Position numbers and translations under genes: made by a program. This document shows positions 1 through 8,430 of a stretch of 64,000 nucleotides of DNA, piece by piece. This DNA is from Candidatus Saccharimonadota bacterium (lineage in GTDB: Bacteria; Patescibacteriota; Saccharimonadia; Saccharimonadales; Saccharimonadaceae): NCBI GenBank assembly GCA_017431955.1, contig JAFRKC010000007.1, forward strand, positions 53,870 to 117,869, read 5' to 3'. The stretch's first letter is position 1. Every line of letters starts with the position of its first letter. The notes under the pieces were generated by a model, which saw only the letters and a program-made list of their open reading frames with translations, was not told the origin of the DNA and made no database searches.

Positions 1-461
1 ATCTGTACTTTTCTCACCGGCATTTCCACGTCCACACCCTTCCTCGCCAGCTTATAAGCCCTCTCGCCATTAATCTTCACCGCCGAGAAATTCGGCACTC
101 TCTGCTCAATCTCCCCCACAAACCCTTGAACGGCTCTTTCCACTTCGGATGAATCAATTCTCGGCGCATTTCGGAGGCTATTGCCGATAATTTCTCCTTC
201 CGGATCCCCCGTCGAAGACGTTACCCCCAGCCTAATCGTCGTTTCGTACCACTTATCCAGCTTCAAAAACTCATTCGAACGTTTAGTTCCCTTACCAGTT
301 AGAAGAATCAGAAGCCCAGTTGCAAAGGGATCTAACGTGCCCGTATGACCCACTTTTACCTTGTGTCCAGCCTTTTCAGACAAAACTCGGCGCACTCGCG
401 CCACCACACCAAACGACGTCATCCCCGCCGGCTTATCAATCAACAAAAAATTATCATCCAT
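1..461 (-). CDS. truB: tRNA pseudouridine-55 synthase TruB, N-terminal part (cut by window edge)
   Basis: First 153 residues of the enzyme that converts U55 of the tRNA T loop to pseudouridine; the rest lies beyond the left edge. The translation opens MDDNFLLIDKPAGMTS. It carries GHTGTLDPFATGLL at residues 38-51, whose Asp44 corresponds to the catalytic Asp of the family, and then a KWYET segment typical of TruB. The start is the ATG at 461. A TATAAT box on the minus strand ends six bases before it, so the message is probably leaderless. The next gene upstream on the same strand is a DHH-like protein, the usual neighbour in rbfA-nrnA-truB clusters, but hairpin element 541-688 separates the two. 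Confidence 0.95.
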   Translation of the reverse strand, partial: MDDNFLLIDKPAGMTSFGVVARVRRVLSEKAGHKVKVGHTGTLDPFATGLLILLTGKGTKRSNEFLKLDKWYETTIRLGVTSSTGDPEGEIIGNSLRNAPRIDSSEVERAVQGFVGEIEQRVPNFSAVKINGERAYKLARKGVDVEMPVRKVQ

Positions 462-467
462 ACCACG

Positions 468-476
468 ATTATACCA
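468..476 (-). promoter_or_regulatory. Extended -10 box of truB
   Basis: Reads TGGTATAAT on the minus strand and ends six bases before the truB ATG, which implies a leaderless transcript. No clear -35 box is needed with an extended -10. Confidence 0.6.
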
Positions 477-540
477 AACACATCATAATAAACTAATTCC
501 TGTCGCATTCCGGAGGTTGCTTTTGATAGGCTAATTTCGA

Positions 541-688
541 TGAATCTAGTAATTTGCTTTTGAGACCGTTCGGAGGCTACGGCCGAGAAAGAGCGCGGCT
601 CGCCCGTAACGACCGCCCCTTGGGACGTGGAAGACCGAAGGTCTACGGGCCGAGCCGACGCGTGTCTCAAAAGTAAATTACTGATTCA
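541..688. repeat. Long palindromic element (family 1), between truB and the DHH-like gene
   Basis: Outer arms 541-566 and 664-688 are inverted copies differing at about two positions. The GC-rich interior contains GGAGGCTACGGCCGAG and CCCGTAACGAC, motifs that recur in the elements at 23403, 31925 and 38979. An inner hairpin AGACC-GAA-GGTCT lies at 631-643. A 13-base block at 615-627 is repeated exactly at 33668-33680. An open frame crosses the element (440-670, minus) but looks like nothing and is taken as chance. Confidence 0.75.
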
Positions 689-698
689 CTAAATGTGT

Positions 699-2423
699 TT
701 ACATCCCTGGTATCTGGAAAGCCCCCGCATCAGCAACCGGCTGCGCTTGCGGCTGAGCTGGTTGTTCTGGTGCTGGTTGCGCCTGCACTTGTGGCAAAAC
801 TGGCATACCACCTGCCATTTGTGGCTGAGCTGCCACTGGTTGTGGTTGAACTGGTTGTTCTACTACTGGTTGTGCTGGCATCGCCGCTGGTTGTTGTTCA
901 ACTGGCGCCGCTGCTGGCTGTGCTTCTACTGCAGCAAAATCAACTGTTGGCGGAGTCGGAGGTAAAGTTCCGGCATCCGGCATCGGCAAAGTCGCCTCTG
1001 CTGGTGGCTGTACAACTGTCTTTGGCGTTTCTACTAGATACGAATCATTTCCCATCGCCGCAGGTTGCGGACTATTATCAATAATTCCATTATCATACGG
1101 AATTTCTGGCACGTTATTTACCTCTGGACCTGCTGGCACTTGTGGTGCCATCGTAGCTGCTGGATTTGCGTCAAGTGGTATTTCTATCGGCTGCGCCGCA
1201 GCTTGCGTTTGATCAACATTTGGTTGAACTACCTCTCCAGGAAGTGGCTCCGCCAAAGCTTCATCAATCATCTTGGCATAATCTTTTTCACCAGTTTCTG
1301 TCACTGGAGCTACTGGCTGCACTTCTGCTACCTGAGGACTTTCTAACACCACCTGATTTGGCGCTTCAGGACCACTCACATTACCAGCCGGAGCCGCAAA
1401 AGCCTGCAAAGATTCAGCTGTCTGCGCCAACTTATCATCTTCAGTCATTGGTTGATTCGCTGGACTTGCTTCTGCTGCATTATTACCACCTCTTAGGTCT
1501 AACCCAGCATCCCCACTTTGCGCCCCAGCATTTTCGTTTCTTTCAATCACCATATTTCCGTCATTACTCGCAGGTGCTTCCGCCGCAGGATTATTAGTAA
1601 CAACTTGGCCCTTGTTGCTAGTTTCTACATAACCGTTAACTTTCTTTGTAGATTCATCGCCTACCAAATTAGACGCAATTAGCTGTGGATCAGCTCCAGA
1701 TCCCATCAACTTGGCCGCGAGTATCATCGTGTCGCTACTGGTTCGTTCATTCGAAAAGCGATTCGTCGAAGCCACAATACCAGTCAAGAACGCCGTAGCC
1801 GTTTCCTTTTCTAATTCGCCTTTTTCGCTTAAAGCATATGCGAGGCTTGCAGCCATCTCAGATACCGAGCTCGCTACAATATTACTCCATTCAATTTCAC
1901 CAAACTTCCCTGGTGGATTGGTCGTAATGTTAATTGACGAAGCGTCATGCATAATTCTACCGTGTTCTCGGAGCGCACCATCAAGGTCCGTTGCGGCCAT
2001 TACATTAAGTGCAATCACAAGATCAACGTTAAAATCGCCATGTGAAAATTCAAGATCAGACTCAGACAAAGTTGTACGATACGGAGTAATATAAATCTTC
2101 ACAAAATCGCCATCCACTTTATAACGCAAATGGTCGGCTTTCTCCTTATTAAGAGCAATAATAAAATCTTGCAAACTATTCGTATTTGGCTCAAAAGTTT
2201 TTCCTGGGTCCAAAAACTCCAAGGCGTTCGGCGTTGTGCCAGAGTAAATCGCCGTAGCGTGCTTCCCCATTTTATCTAAAAATAAAGTAAGCCCTAACGC
2301 TGCCGACATTTCGTCTACAGATGGATCGCTAGTGAGTGCAACCAAAATATTCTCTGCGCCCTTAATTTGAGAAATAATTTTCTCAGAAATTTTTCCTTGT
2401 TGTTCTGTTTTTTGTTCTGCCAT
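699..2423 (-). CDS. Degenerate DHH-family-like protein with long Pro/Ala/Gln tail
   Basis: 574 residues. Residues about 20-255 look like the N-terminal alpha/beta domain of DHH phosphoesterases (NrnA type). The position upstream of truB is where nrnA usually sits. The motifs that bind metal in active members are changed: the region expected to read HxxPDxD reads TSDPSVDE, and the expected DHH reads HDASS. The protein is therefore probably not a normal nanoRNase or pAp phosphatase. From about residue 270 to the end it is low-complexity, rich in Pro, Ala, Gln, Val and acidic residues, with a QPxAAQPQ-like pattern near the C-terminus. No signal peptide or membrane segment is visible. Function is not known; a scaffold or binding role is possible but unsupported. 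Confidence 0.7.
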   Translation of the reverse strand: MAEQKTEQQGKISEKIISQIKGAENILVALTSDPSVDEMSAALGLTLFLDKMGKHATAIYSGTTPNALEFLDPGKTFEPNTNSLQDFIIALNKEKADHLRYKVDGDFVKIYITPYRTTLSESDLEFSHGDFNVDLVIALNVMAATDLDGALREHGRIMHDASSINITTNPPGKFGEIEWSNIVASSVSEMAASLAYALSEKGELEKETATAFLTGIVASTNRFSNERTSSDTMILAAKLMGSGADPQLIASNLVGDESTKKVNGYVETSNKGQVVTNNPAAEAPASNDGNMVIERNENAGAQSGDAGLDLRGGNNAAEASPANQPMTEDDKLAQTAESLQAFAAPAGNVSGPEAPNQVVLESPQVAEVQPVAPVTETGEKDYAKMIDEALAEPLPGEVVQPNVDQTQAAAQPIEIPLDANPAATMAPQVPAGPEVNNVPEIPYDNGIIDNSPQPAAMGNDSYLVETPKTVVQPPAEATLPMPDAGTLPPTPPTVDFAAVEAQPAAAPVEQQPAAMPAQPVVEQPVQPQPVAAQPQMAGGMPVLPQVQAQPAPEQPAQPQAQPVADAGAFQIPGM

Positions 2424-2533
2424 TTTTTATTTTTTATAGTTTGCATCCCCATATTATCATAAGTATTTTAAAATTGCAAGCTTTTTTTAAGAGTTTTTTA
2501 CCTTATCTACTTTACTTTTTTTCCAAGATAATG

Positions 2534-2539
2534 TATAAT
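2534..2539 (+). promoter_or_regulatory. -10 box of rpsT
   Basis: TATAAT about 42 bases before the rpsT ATG, giving a leader of roughly 35 bases that contains the AT-rich dyad ATTAAATTAATTTAAT. Confidence 0.5.
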
Positions 2540-2581
2540 CGCAAAAAGTTATTAAATTAATTTAATTTTATAGGAAATCTA

Positions 2582-2995
2582 ATGCCGATTATCAAATCTG
2601 CTAAAAAAGCAGCCCGTCAAACTACCAAACGCAATAAGAAAAACGAGCAAATCAAAAAAGCTATTAAAACTGCTCTTAAAACTTTTAAAGCTAATCCAAC
2701 TCCAGAAAACCTATCTAAAGCTCAATCCGAATACGACAAAGCTACCAAAAAAGGTCTCATCAAGAAAAATACCGCTTCCCGCCGCAAAGCTGCTCTAGTT
2801 AAAATTGCCAAGGCCAAAAACATCAAGCCAATCGCCAAAACTGCTAAAATCGCTAAAAAGCCAGCAGCTAAACCAGCCACCAAGGCTCCTGCCAAAAAAG
2901 TAGTCGCCAAACCAGCCGCCATCAAAAAAGCTACTCCAGCGAAGAAACCCGCAGCAAAAAAGACTTCAAAAGGAGCCAAGGCTGCGTCGAAGTAG
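2582..2995 (+). CDS. rpsT: 30S ribosomal protein S20 with a Lys/Ala/Pro-rich C-terminal extension
   Basis: Residues 1-85 are a normal S20, a helical protein that binds the 5' domain of 16S rRNA. It begins MPIIKSAKKAARQTTKRNKK and includes GLIKKNTASRRKAAL. Most S20 proteins are about 87 residues; this one has 137. The extra 50 residues are repeats of AKKPAAKPATK type, resembling the tails of H1-like bacterial proteins. The last 65 bases overlap the 3' end of holA on the other strand. The rpsT-holA pairing is common in bacteria and supports both calls. Confidence 0.95.
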   Translation: MPIIKSAKKAARQTTKRNKKNEQIKKAIKTALKTFKANPTPENLSKAQSEYDKATKKGLIKKNTASRRKAALVKIAKAKNIKPIAKTAKIAKKPAAKPATKAPAKKVVAKPAAIKKATPAKKPAAKKTSKGAKAASK

Positions 2996-3545
2996 ACCTC
3001 ATTTTAATATCGATATTAGAGAGTTCTTCTAGGACTCTCTTTTCTTTTTGTCCATTTGGATTTCTCTCAAATCTCGAAATCGCTTGAGTGGCTAAAAGCC
3101 CAAAGAACATATATGGGTCCTGCTCGTTCTCGATTTTTTCAATCATCCTCACGGCCTTTTCACCATTGTAAAGTGCCACGTTAAAAACATCCAGCACCAT
3201 TTTCTTATCAACATTTTCCAGTACTTTAAATTCTTTCATTTTTACTTTGGCTTTTAAAAGCGCCTTGTACGTGCTTGTACGTTTATCAAACTTAGACTCC
3301 CACACAATCACATCGTTTTCCGAATCAATAAAATCTGGCAACTTTTTATAAAGCTCATCGTTCTCACTCAAGTCCTTAATCAAAATCTTGCGCTTCTTCG
3401 CAAAAAGCGAAGCGCCTCGAAATATCCCTGTCAAGGCCGGCAAAGTCAGGTTTTCACCCTCAAAAACTTCGTAATCATTACCTAGCACCATTTTGATTGC
3501 TGCCTGCGTTTTTACTCGATCATCTCCATAAAAAATCTGTATCAT
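2931..3545 (-). CDS. holA: DNA polymerase III delta subunit (clamp loader), short form
   Basis: The 204-residue protein starts MIQIFYGDDRVKTQAAI, which matches the N-terminal strand and helix of HolA, although members are usually 320-340 residues. It loads the DnaN clamp within the replisome. The ATG at 3545 shares one base with the stop codon of mutM (TAATG), so translation is probably coupled. An in-frame start at 3572 exists but lies inside mutM and is less likely. The 3' end overlaps rpsT by 65 bases tail to tail. Sequence identity to known HolA is weak by eye; neighbours make the call firmer. Confidence 0.75.
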   Translation of the reverse strand: MIQIFYGDDRVKTQAAIKMVLGNDYEVFEGENLTLPALTGIFRGASLFAKKRKILIKDLSENDELYKKLPDFIDSENDVIVWESKFDKRTSTYKALLKAKVKMKEFKVLENVDKKMVLDVFNVALYNGEKAVRMIEKIENEQDPYMFFGLLATQAISRFERNPNGQKEKRVLEELSNIDIKMRSTSTQPWLLLKSFLLRVSSLE

Positions 3546-4390
3546 TATTTTTCCTTTTGACACTTTGGGCAAATGTGCGTACCTCTCCCCGCTACTCTAA
3601 TTTTAACAATTTCCGCACCACATCGTCCACATTTCTTTCCTTCCCTACGAAAAACTTCCGCAAACTTTTCTAGATAATCGCCCTTCGTGCCATCCGCTTT
3701 TACATAAGTCGCCATGGTCGAACCGCCAGATTCTATCGACGCCGTCATCACTTTTCTCGCCCCCTCCAAAATCATCCTAACTTCCCTTTTACTCAGCTTT
3801 CCCGCCTTAGTTTTAGGATGCACCTTGGCATAATATAAAGACTCATCCGCATAAATATTCCCGAGCCCAGCGACGTTTTTCTGATCCAAAATCACCGCTT
3901 TAATCGGTGAATTTTTGTGCCTTTTGACAATCTCGTAAAGTTCGTCCGCCGTCATCTGCCACGGTTCTTTCGCGAGACTAGCGATAAACGGCTCTTCTTC
4001 AACCTTCTCCGTATCTAAAACTTTAATAAACCCAAATTTTCTCTGATCATTAAAGAACAAAATACCATTTTCAAATTTCAATATCACCCTAGTTTGTTTG
4101 TTTGGCAGCTCCGCCGTAAAATTCTCGCTCGGATGCCCCGCCGCATAACGTTCTTCACCCTGCCAAATCATCTGCCCCGTCATCCTAAGATGTATCATCA
4201 GAGATTTTTTATTGTCAAAATCAATCACCAAAGCCTTGCCAAATCGCCTCAGCTCCGTCACTTTCGCCGCAAAATCAAGCGGGCCAATCCAACTCTTCTC
4301 ACAAGAAACTTCCACCCCCACCATTTTCTTATTCAAAATATATTTTAAGAGTCCTCGTCGAATCGTCTCTACTTCTGGAAGTTCCGGCAT
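3545..4390 (-). CDS. mutM: Formamidopyrimidine-DNA glycosylase
   Basis: Removes oxidised purines such as 8-oxoguanine from DNA and nicks the abasic site. The mature N-terminus PELPEVETIRRGL carries the catalytic proline and glutamate. The C-terminus holds a CGRCG...CPKC zinc finger preceded by the GGSTMATYVKADG segment. 281 residues is normal for the family. The ATG at 4390 was chosen because the proline must follow Met directly. It overlaps the TGA of the upstream RhuM-Doc gene (TGATG), and the stop overlaps holA, so three genes form a tight operon behind polA. Confidence 0.97.
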   Translation of the reverse strand: MPELPEVETIRRGLLKYILNKKMVGVEVSCEKSWIGPLDFAAKVTELRRFGKALVIDFDNKKSLMIHLRMTGQMIWQGEERYAAGHPSENFTAELPNKQTRVILKFENGILFFNDQRKFGFIKVLDTEKVEEEPFIASLAKEPWQMTADELYEIVKRHKNSPIKAVILDQKNVAGLGNIYADESLYYAKVHPKTKAGKLSKREVRMILEGARKVMTASIESGGSTMATYVKADGTKGDYLEKFAEVFRREGKKCGRCGAEIVKIRVAGRGTHICPKCQKEK

Positions 4391-5379
4391 CAATCCTCCA
4401 ACATCTTACAAATTAACGCAATAATCAAACCTTTTTCTTCCGGCTCACTTTCCGCAATCAAAAGTGCCAAGGCTGTCAAAGCCCTATCTGATATTTTCGT
4501 TTCCCCATTATCCGCCAAATGAAAATCATTAATGGTCAAAAACACCACAAAGAGTAGCGCTCCAATTCTCTTATTTCCGTCATAAAACGGGTGGTCCTTA
4601 ATCACTAAATACAACAAATTCGCTGCTTTTTCCGCCACCGTTTTATACACGTCTTTACCCTCAAACGTTTGGTAAATTGCACCAAGACTGGCGCCAAAAG
4701 ATTTTCCCCTAAGCTTTCCAAAATATACGTCATCCTTTACACTCTTTCTTAATTCCTCTACAATCTTTAGGCATTTTTCTTCATCCAAAATCTGTTCGGC
4801 TTTTTTTGATTTCTTAAAAACAATATGCCCAGCATCATACTCTTCCAGAGTTTTAAAGCTTTTATTGTATTTAGAAATCACCTCCAAAACCCCGTTTGCC
4901 TCAATCGCCGACAGCTCATTTTTTTCAATTAATCTTTTCACCACGCCTAACGCGCCCTCAATTTCGTGCAATTTTTTCACTGGCAACTCGTCTAATCTCT
5001 GTCTATTAACAGCTGCCCCATTCACTATATAATTTTTCAAAACTTTCGTTGCCCAAATCCTAAAATCCGTCGCTTTTCTAGAATTCACTCTATATCCGAC
5101 CGAAATAATTACGTCCAAATTATAAGTCCTCACCACGCGCGACACCGCACGCCCACCTTCAAGCCGAACTTGTGCATTTTTTGCACAAGTTGCCTCCTCA
5201 CTCAACTCTCCATCTCTGTAAATATTTCGAATATGGCGATTTATCACCGAACGGTCCACACTAAAAAGCTTTGCAATTTGTTCTTCCGAAGCCCAAATCG
5301 TTTCCTTCGTTTCATCAACATCAAAAACCACTTCGCCATTTTGAATTTTGTAGATTTCTATCTGTTTTTCTTTATTCAT
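4390..5379 (-). CDS. RhuM-type domain fused to a Doc-type Fic domain
   Basis: 329 residues. The N-terminal half resembles RhuM (IWASEEQIAKLFSVDRSVINRHIRNIYRDGEL, then VRLEGGRAVSRVVRTYNLDVIISVGYRVNS, split here by other residues). The C-terminal half is a Doc/Fic fold with HPFYDGNKR at residues 263-271. The Doc-type NKR ending, rather than the Fic GNGR, suggests a phosphotransferase like phage Doc. The ATG at 5379 is preceded by GGAGG. No separate antitoxin gene is adjacent: polA lies 36 bases upstream and mutM overlaps downstream. A role in toxin-antitoxin or phage defence is an inference from the domains. Confidence 0.85.
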   Translation of the reverse strand: MNKEKQIEIYKIQNGEVVFDVDETKETIWASEEQIAKLFSVDRSVINRHIRNIYRDGELSEEATCAKNAQVRLEGGRAVSRVVRTYNLDVIISVGYRVNSRKATDFRIWATKVLKNYIVNGAAVNRQRLDELPVKKLHEIEGALGVVKRLIEKNELSAIEANGVLEVISKYNKSFKTLEEYDAGHIVFKKSKKAEQILDEEKCLKIVEELRKSVKDDVYFGKLRGKSFGASLGAIYQTFEGKDVYKTVAEKAANLLYLVIKDHPFYDGNKRIGALLFVVFLTINDFHLADNGETKISDRALTALALLIAESEPEEKGLIIALICKMLED

Positions 5380-5415
5380 TTTACCTCCAACTTGTGCAGC
5401 AAACACACGTTACCA

Positions 5416-7731
5416 CTACAACTCTCCCCAATTATTCCCCACCGAAACATCAACCATTAGTTTCACTTTAAGTTCTGGCGCAATATTTTCCATATCTCTC
5501 TTCAAAATCGCACTCACTTCATCTACTAAATTCTCATCACACTCTACGATCAACGAATCGTGCACCTGCATCACCAGCGTCGCGCCAGCTGGAAGCTCTG
5601 CATCTACTTTAACCATCGCTTTTTTCATCAAATCCGCTTCAGTTCCCTGAATCGGCATATTCTGCGCCGCTCTTTCCGCTGCACTTCGCACCAAGAAATT
5701 ACTCGATTTCACATCTGGAGTCGGGCGCTTTCTGCCATAAAATGTCTGTACATAACCCTTTTCTCTGGCATCCTTCAAAATCTCCTCCAACTTATCCTTC
5801 ATCGGCTTTCTCAGCTCAAAGTATTTATCAATAAACGTCTTCGCTTCCATAACTGTCATCCCGGCCGCATCCGCCAATCCTTTCGCACTCATCCCATAAA
5901 GCACACCAAAGTTAATCACCTTGGCCGCTCGCCTCTGTGCTTTTGTTACCTTATCAAATGGCACGCCAAACGCTTCAGAAGCTGTCTTGGTATGAATATC
6001 AATGCCAGCGTTAAAGTCTTTAATCAGGTTTTCGTCACCAGATAACACCGCCGCAAGCCTTAGCTCAAACTGTGAATAATCCGCCGAAACCAGCTTTTTG
6101 CCCTTATCAGCCACAAAACCTTCTCTAATTCTTCGTCCTTCCTCTGTACGCACCGGAATATTCTGTAAATTCGGAGACAAAGATGACAACCTGCCCGTCG
6201 CCGTCACGTTCTGCGTAAAGGTCGTATGAATACGATCGGCCTCATCCCTTAGCTCCAGCATCGGAGTAATATAAGTAGAGAGCAGTTTCGCGGTCTCACG
6301 ATATTCCATCAAAACATCTATCACCGGATGCTCGCCACGTAGTTTCTCCAGTTCTTTCGCTCCTGTAGAATAGCCTCTGGCGGTCTTTTTCACACCCTTT
6401 GTCGAGAGTTTCAAATCAGAAAACAACACTTCCGAAAGTTGCACTGGAGAATTAATATTAAAATTTTTACCAGACAACTTCCAAATTTTTTCTTCCAAAC
6501 TCTTAACTTTTTGCTCAAATTCCGCCTTTAATTGTTCAAAATATTTAACATCCACGAGCATCCCCACCTTCTCCATCTTGTATAAAACAGGGGTAAGGGG
6601 CTGATCAAATTCCTTAAAAATCTTATACAATTCTGGCTCTTTTTCGAATTCTTTCTTCTGGCGCCAGAACTCAGTGGCTCTATCTCCGATTTCTTTTTCC
6701 CTATTTAGCGGGTCCAACAAAAACTTTCCTTGCCCAAGATCCCAAAACTCTGCGCCCATCAAAATCTTCGCCGCAACCGCCTTATCTTCGTGCATCAAAC
6801 TCTTCACATCAGCCGCTACAATCACATCTTTTGGCAGCCCCCTCTTCTCTACCACTTCTTTTTCCTGCCCCATTTTCAAACCAAACTTAGAAATCAACGA
6901 ATAAAATTCCAGTTTCTTTAGCGCCGCCACCACCTTATTTTCGTCTAATTCAAACGGTCCCATTTCTTCTAATTTCACCGGCGCATCAAACATAATCTTA
7001 GCGAGCTCCTTAGACATATAAGCCGATTCTTTCCCAGCCTCGAGTTTTGTCTTTATTGCGCCCGAAATCTTATCAATATTGGCATAAATCCCATCAAGAT
7101 CGCCAAATTCGTTCAAAAGTTTCACCGCACCCTTCTCGCCAATCCCCGGCACCCCTGGAATATTGTCCGAACTATCCCCTTTCAGCGCCTTAAGGTCCAA
7201 GAATTGCTTCTTTAAAATCCCATATTTTTTCTCTACCGCCGCCACATCCACCTCTTCAAGCTCCGAAAATCCCTTCAACAATCGATACATCCTCGTATTC
7301 TCATCCACCACCTGCAGCATATCCAGATCCGAAGATATAATATATGTATCCCAATTCTTTAAATCATCAGCTCGTTTCGATAAAGTCCCAATGATATCAT
7401 CAGCCTCGTAGTTATCACACTCCACAAAATTCCAATTTAGCGCCTCTACCAACTCTTTTAGAAGCGGTATCTGCGCATAAAAATCTTCTGGCGGTTTTAC
7501 TCTTCCCGCCTTATAATCCTTATAAATCTCTTTTCTCTTCGCCGTAGAAGTCTTAGAATCCCAAGCTACCACCACTACATCTGGCTTTATGCGGTCAATC
7601 AGCTCCATCGCAATCGCGGCGAAACCATAAACTCCCCCTGTTGGCGTACCATCTTTAGTGGATAGCGCCCCCATTGCATAATACCCCCGATAATAAACAC
7701 TTTTCCCATCAATAATCGCCAACTTTCTCAT
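5416..7731 (-). CDS. polA: DNA polymerase I
   Basis: 771 residues. The 5' nuclease domain is at about 1-290 (LAIIDGKSVYYRGYYA; GDSSDNIPGVPGIGEKGA). A shrunken middle region at about 300-375 shows no DEDD proofreading residues. The polymerase domain has motif A (SADYSQFELRLAAVL), motif B (RRAAKVINFGVLYGMSA) and motif C (MQVHDSLIVE). It fills gaps and removes RNA primers. The protein is shorter than the 928-residue E. coli enzyme because the 3'-5' exonuclease is missing. A TGATATACT box ends six bases before the ATG, so the message is probably leaderless. Confidence 0.97.
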   Translation of the reverse strand: MRKLAIIDGKSVYYRGYYAMGALSTKDGTPTGGVYGFAAIAMELIDRIKPDVVVVAWDSKTSTAKRKEIYKDYKAGRVKPPEDFYAQIPLLKELVEALNWNFVECDNYEADDIIGTLSKRADDLKNWDTYIISSDLDMLQVVDENTRMYRLLKGFSELEEVDVAAVEKKYGILKKQFLDLKALKGDSSDNIPGVPGIGEKGAVKLLNEFGDLDGIYANIDKISGAIKTKLEAGKESAYMSKELAKIMFDAPVKLEEMGPFELDENKVVAALKKLEFYSLISKFGLKMGQEKEVVEKRGLPKDVIVAADVKSLMHEDKAVAAKILMGAEFWDLGQGKFLLDPLNREKEIGDRATEFWRQKKEFEKEPELYKIFKEFDQPLTPVLYKMEKVGMLVDVKYFEQLKAEFEQKVKSLEEKIWKLSGKNFNINSPVQLSEVLFSDLKLSTKGVKKTARGYSTGAKELEKLRGEHPVIDVLMEYRETAKLLSTYITPMLELRDEADRIHTTFTQNVTATGRLSSLSPNLQNIPVRTEEGRRIREGFVADKGKKLVSADYSQFELRLAAVLSGDENLIKDFNAGIDIHTKTASEAFGVPFDKVTKAQRRAAKVINFGVLYGMSAKGLADAAGMTVMEAKTFIDKYFELRKPMKDKLEEILKDAREKGYVQTFYGRKRPTPDVKSSNFLVRSAAERAAQNMPIQGTEADLMKKAMVKVDAELPAGATLVMQVHDSLIVECDENLVDEVSAILKRDMENIAPELKVKLMVDVSVGNNWGEL

Positions 7732-7737
7732 ATCTCT

Positions 7738-7746
7738 AGTATATCA
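7738..7746 (-). promoter_or_regulatory. Extended -10 box of polA
   Basis: TGATATACT on the minus strand, ending six bases before the polA ATG. Confidence 0.6.
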
Positions 7747-7776
7747 CTTCTCCCCCATCTAAAAAGCACAGCCCTA

Positions 7777-7806
7777 TTAAAAACGACCCTTACGGGCCGC
7801 ACTTTT
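7777..7806 (-). terminator. Terminator after the small kinase gene
   Basis: On the minus strand GCGGCCC-GTAA-GGGTCGT is followed by a run of T, directly after the stop codon at 7807. Confidence 0.6.
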
Positions 7807-8373
7807 TTAGAACTTAATTTCTTTCAGTATTTCTTCCAGTCTTTCGTGTATCTCTTTAACTGGACCATTATTCAATATATAATAGTCTGCCATTGCAATC
7901 GGACCACCTTTTTCAAGATTCTCTACTTCGCTACGGTCTCTTTCTTGAATCTCCTGCGTGTTAAATGGGCGTTCCGGCCTTGTCGCCACCCTCTTATGAC
8001 GTATTTTCTTATCTACGACGATCGCTACAAATGTTAATTCTCCCGGAAATTCATGTTTCAAAGTCCTATATTCCGTCCAGGAATATACCCCATCAAGCAC
8101 TATTCTCTTCTGCCCTGCTTCTATCAGTTTATGTGTTTCTTCAATTACTTGCTTTACGACCCAATCCTTCCCTTCCGTTTCACGAATCATCTCCCTAAAA
8201 TGCTTCTCGCTCTCACCATCTTCTGTGCGCTCAATTCCACGCCTTTCCATTTCCTTGTAAATCATTCCCCCAAAATACACTTTCGGCACGCCTTTTTCCG
8301 TTAAATAATCTACCGCGACCGATTTACCACTTCCGCTCATTCCTACAATCGCTATAATTTTTACGTCCTTCAT
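7807..8373 (-). CDS. P-loop nucleotide/nucleoside kinase, dephospho-CoA kinase-like
   Basis: 188 residues with Walker A GMSGSGKS at 11-18 after a short beta strand, and a lid-like segment KRVATRPERPFNTQEIQERDRSE around 130-153 (split here by the loop). This layout fits the CoaE/adenylate-kinase-like group; the ending MADYYILNNGPVKEIHERLEEIL resembles dephospho-CoA kinases. The substrate cannot be fixed from sequence alone. The gene stands alone with its own promoter (TGGTATACT ending seven bases before the ATG) and its own terminator. Confidence 0.7.
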   Translation of the reverse strand: MKDVKIIAIVGMSGSGKSVAVDYLTEKGVPKVYFGGMIYKEMERRGIERTEDGESEKHFREMIRETEGKDWVVKQVIEETHKLIEAGQKRIVLDGVYSWTEYRTLKHEFPGELTFVAIVVDKKIRHKRVATRPERPFNTQEIQERDRSEVENLEKGGPIAMADYYILNNGPVKEIHERLEEILKEIKF

Positions 8374-8380
8374 AGAATCT

Positions 8381-8389
8381 AGTATACCA
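8381..8389 (-). promoter_or_regulatory. Extended -10 box of the small kinase gene
   Basis: TGGTATACT on the minus strand, seven bases before the ATG at 8373; back to back with the promoter at 8411-8419. Confidence 0.55.
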
Positions 8390-8410
8390 TGAACCTTTCA
8401 CAAAAAATAA

Positions 8411-8419
8411 TGTTATAAT
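8411..8419 (+). promoter_or_regulatory. Extended -10 box of the phosphotransferase gene
   Basis: TGTTATAAT ending 11 bases before the ATG at 8431, so the leader is only about five bases. Confidence 0.55.
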
Positions 8420-8430
8420 AGCCATATTCT

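Noticed and set aside
440-670. 76-codon frame on the minus strand through the hairpin element
   Set aside because: It covers the palindrome and the truB promoter, has no family look and no ribosome site; chance frame in GC-rich repeat DNA.
693-1597. Long plus-strand frames antisense to the DHH-like gene
   Set aside because: They mirror the low-complexity Pro/Gln/Ala tail; Leu/Trp-rich nonsense without start signals.
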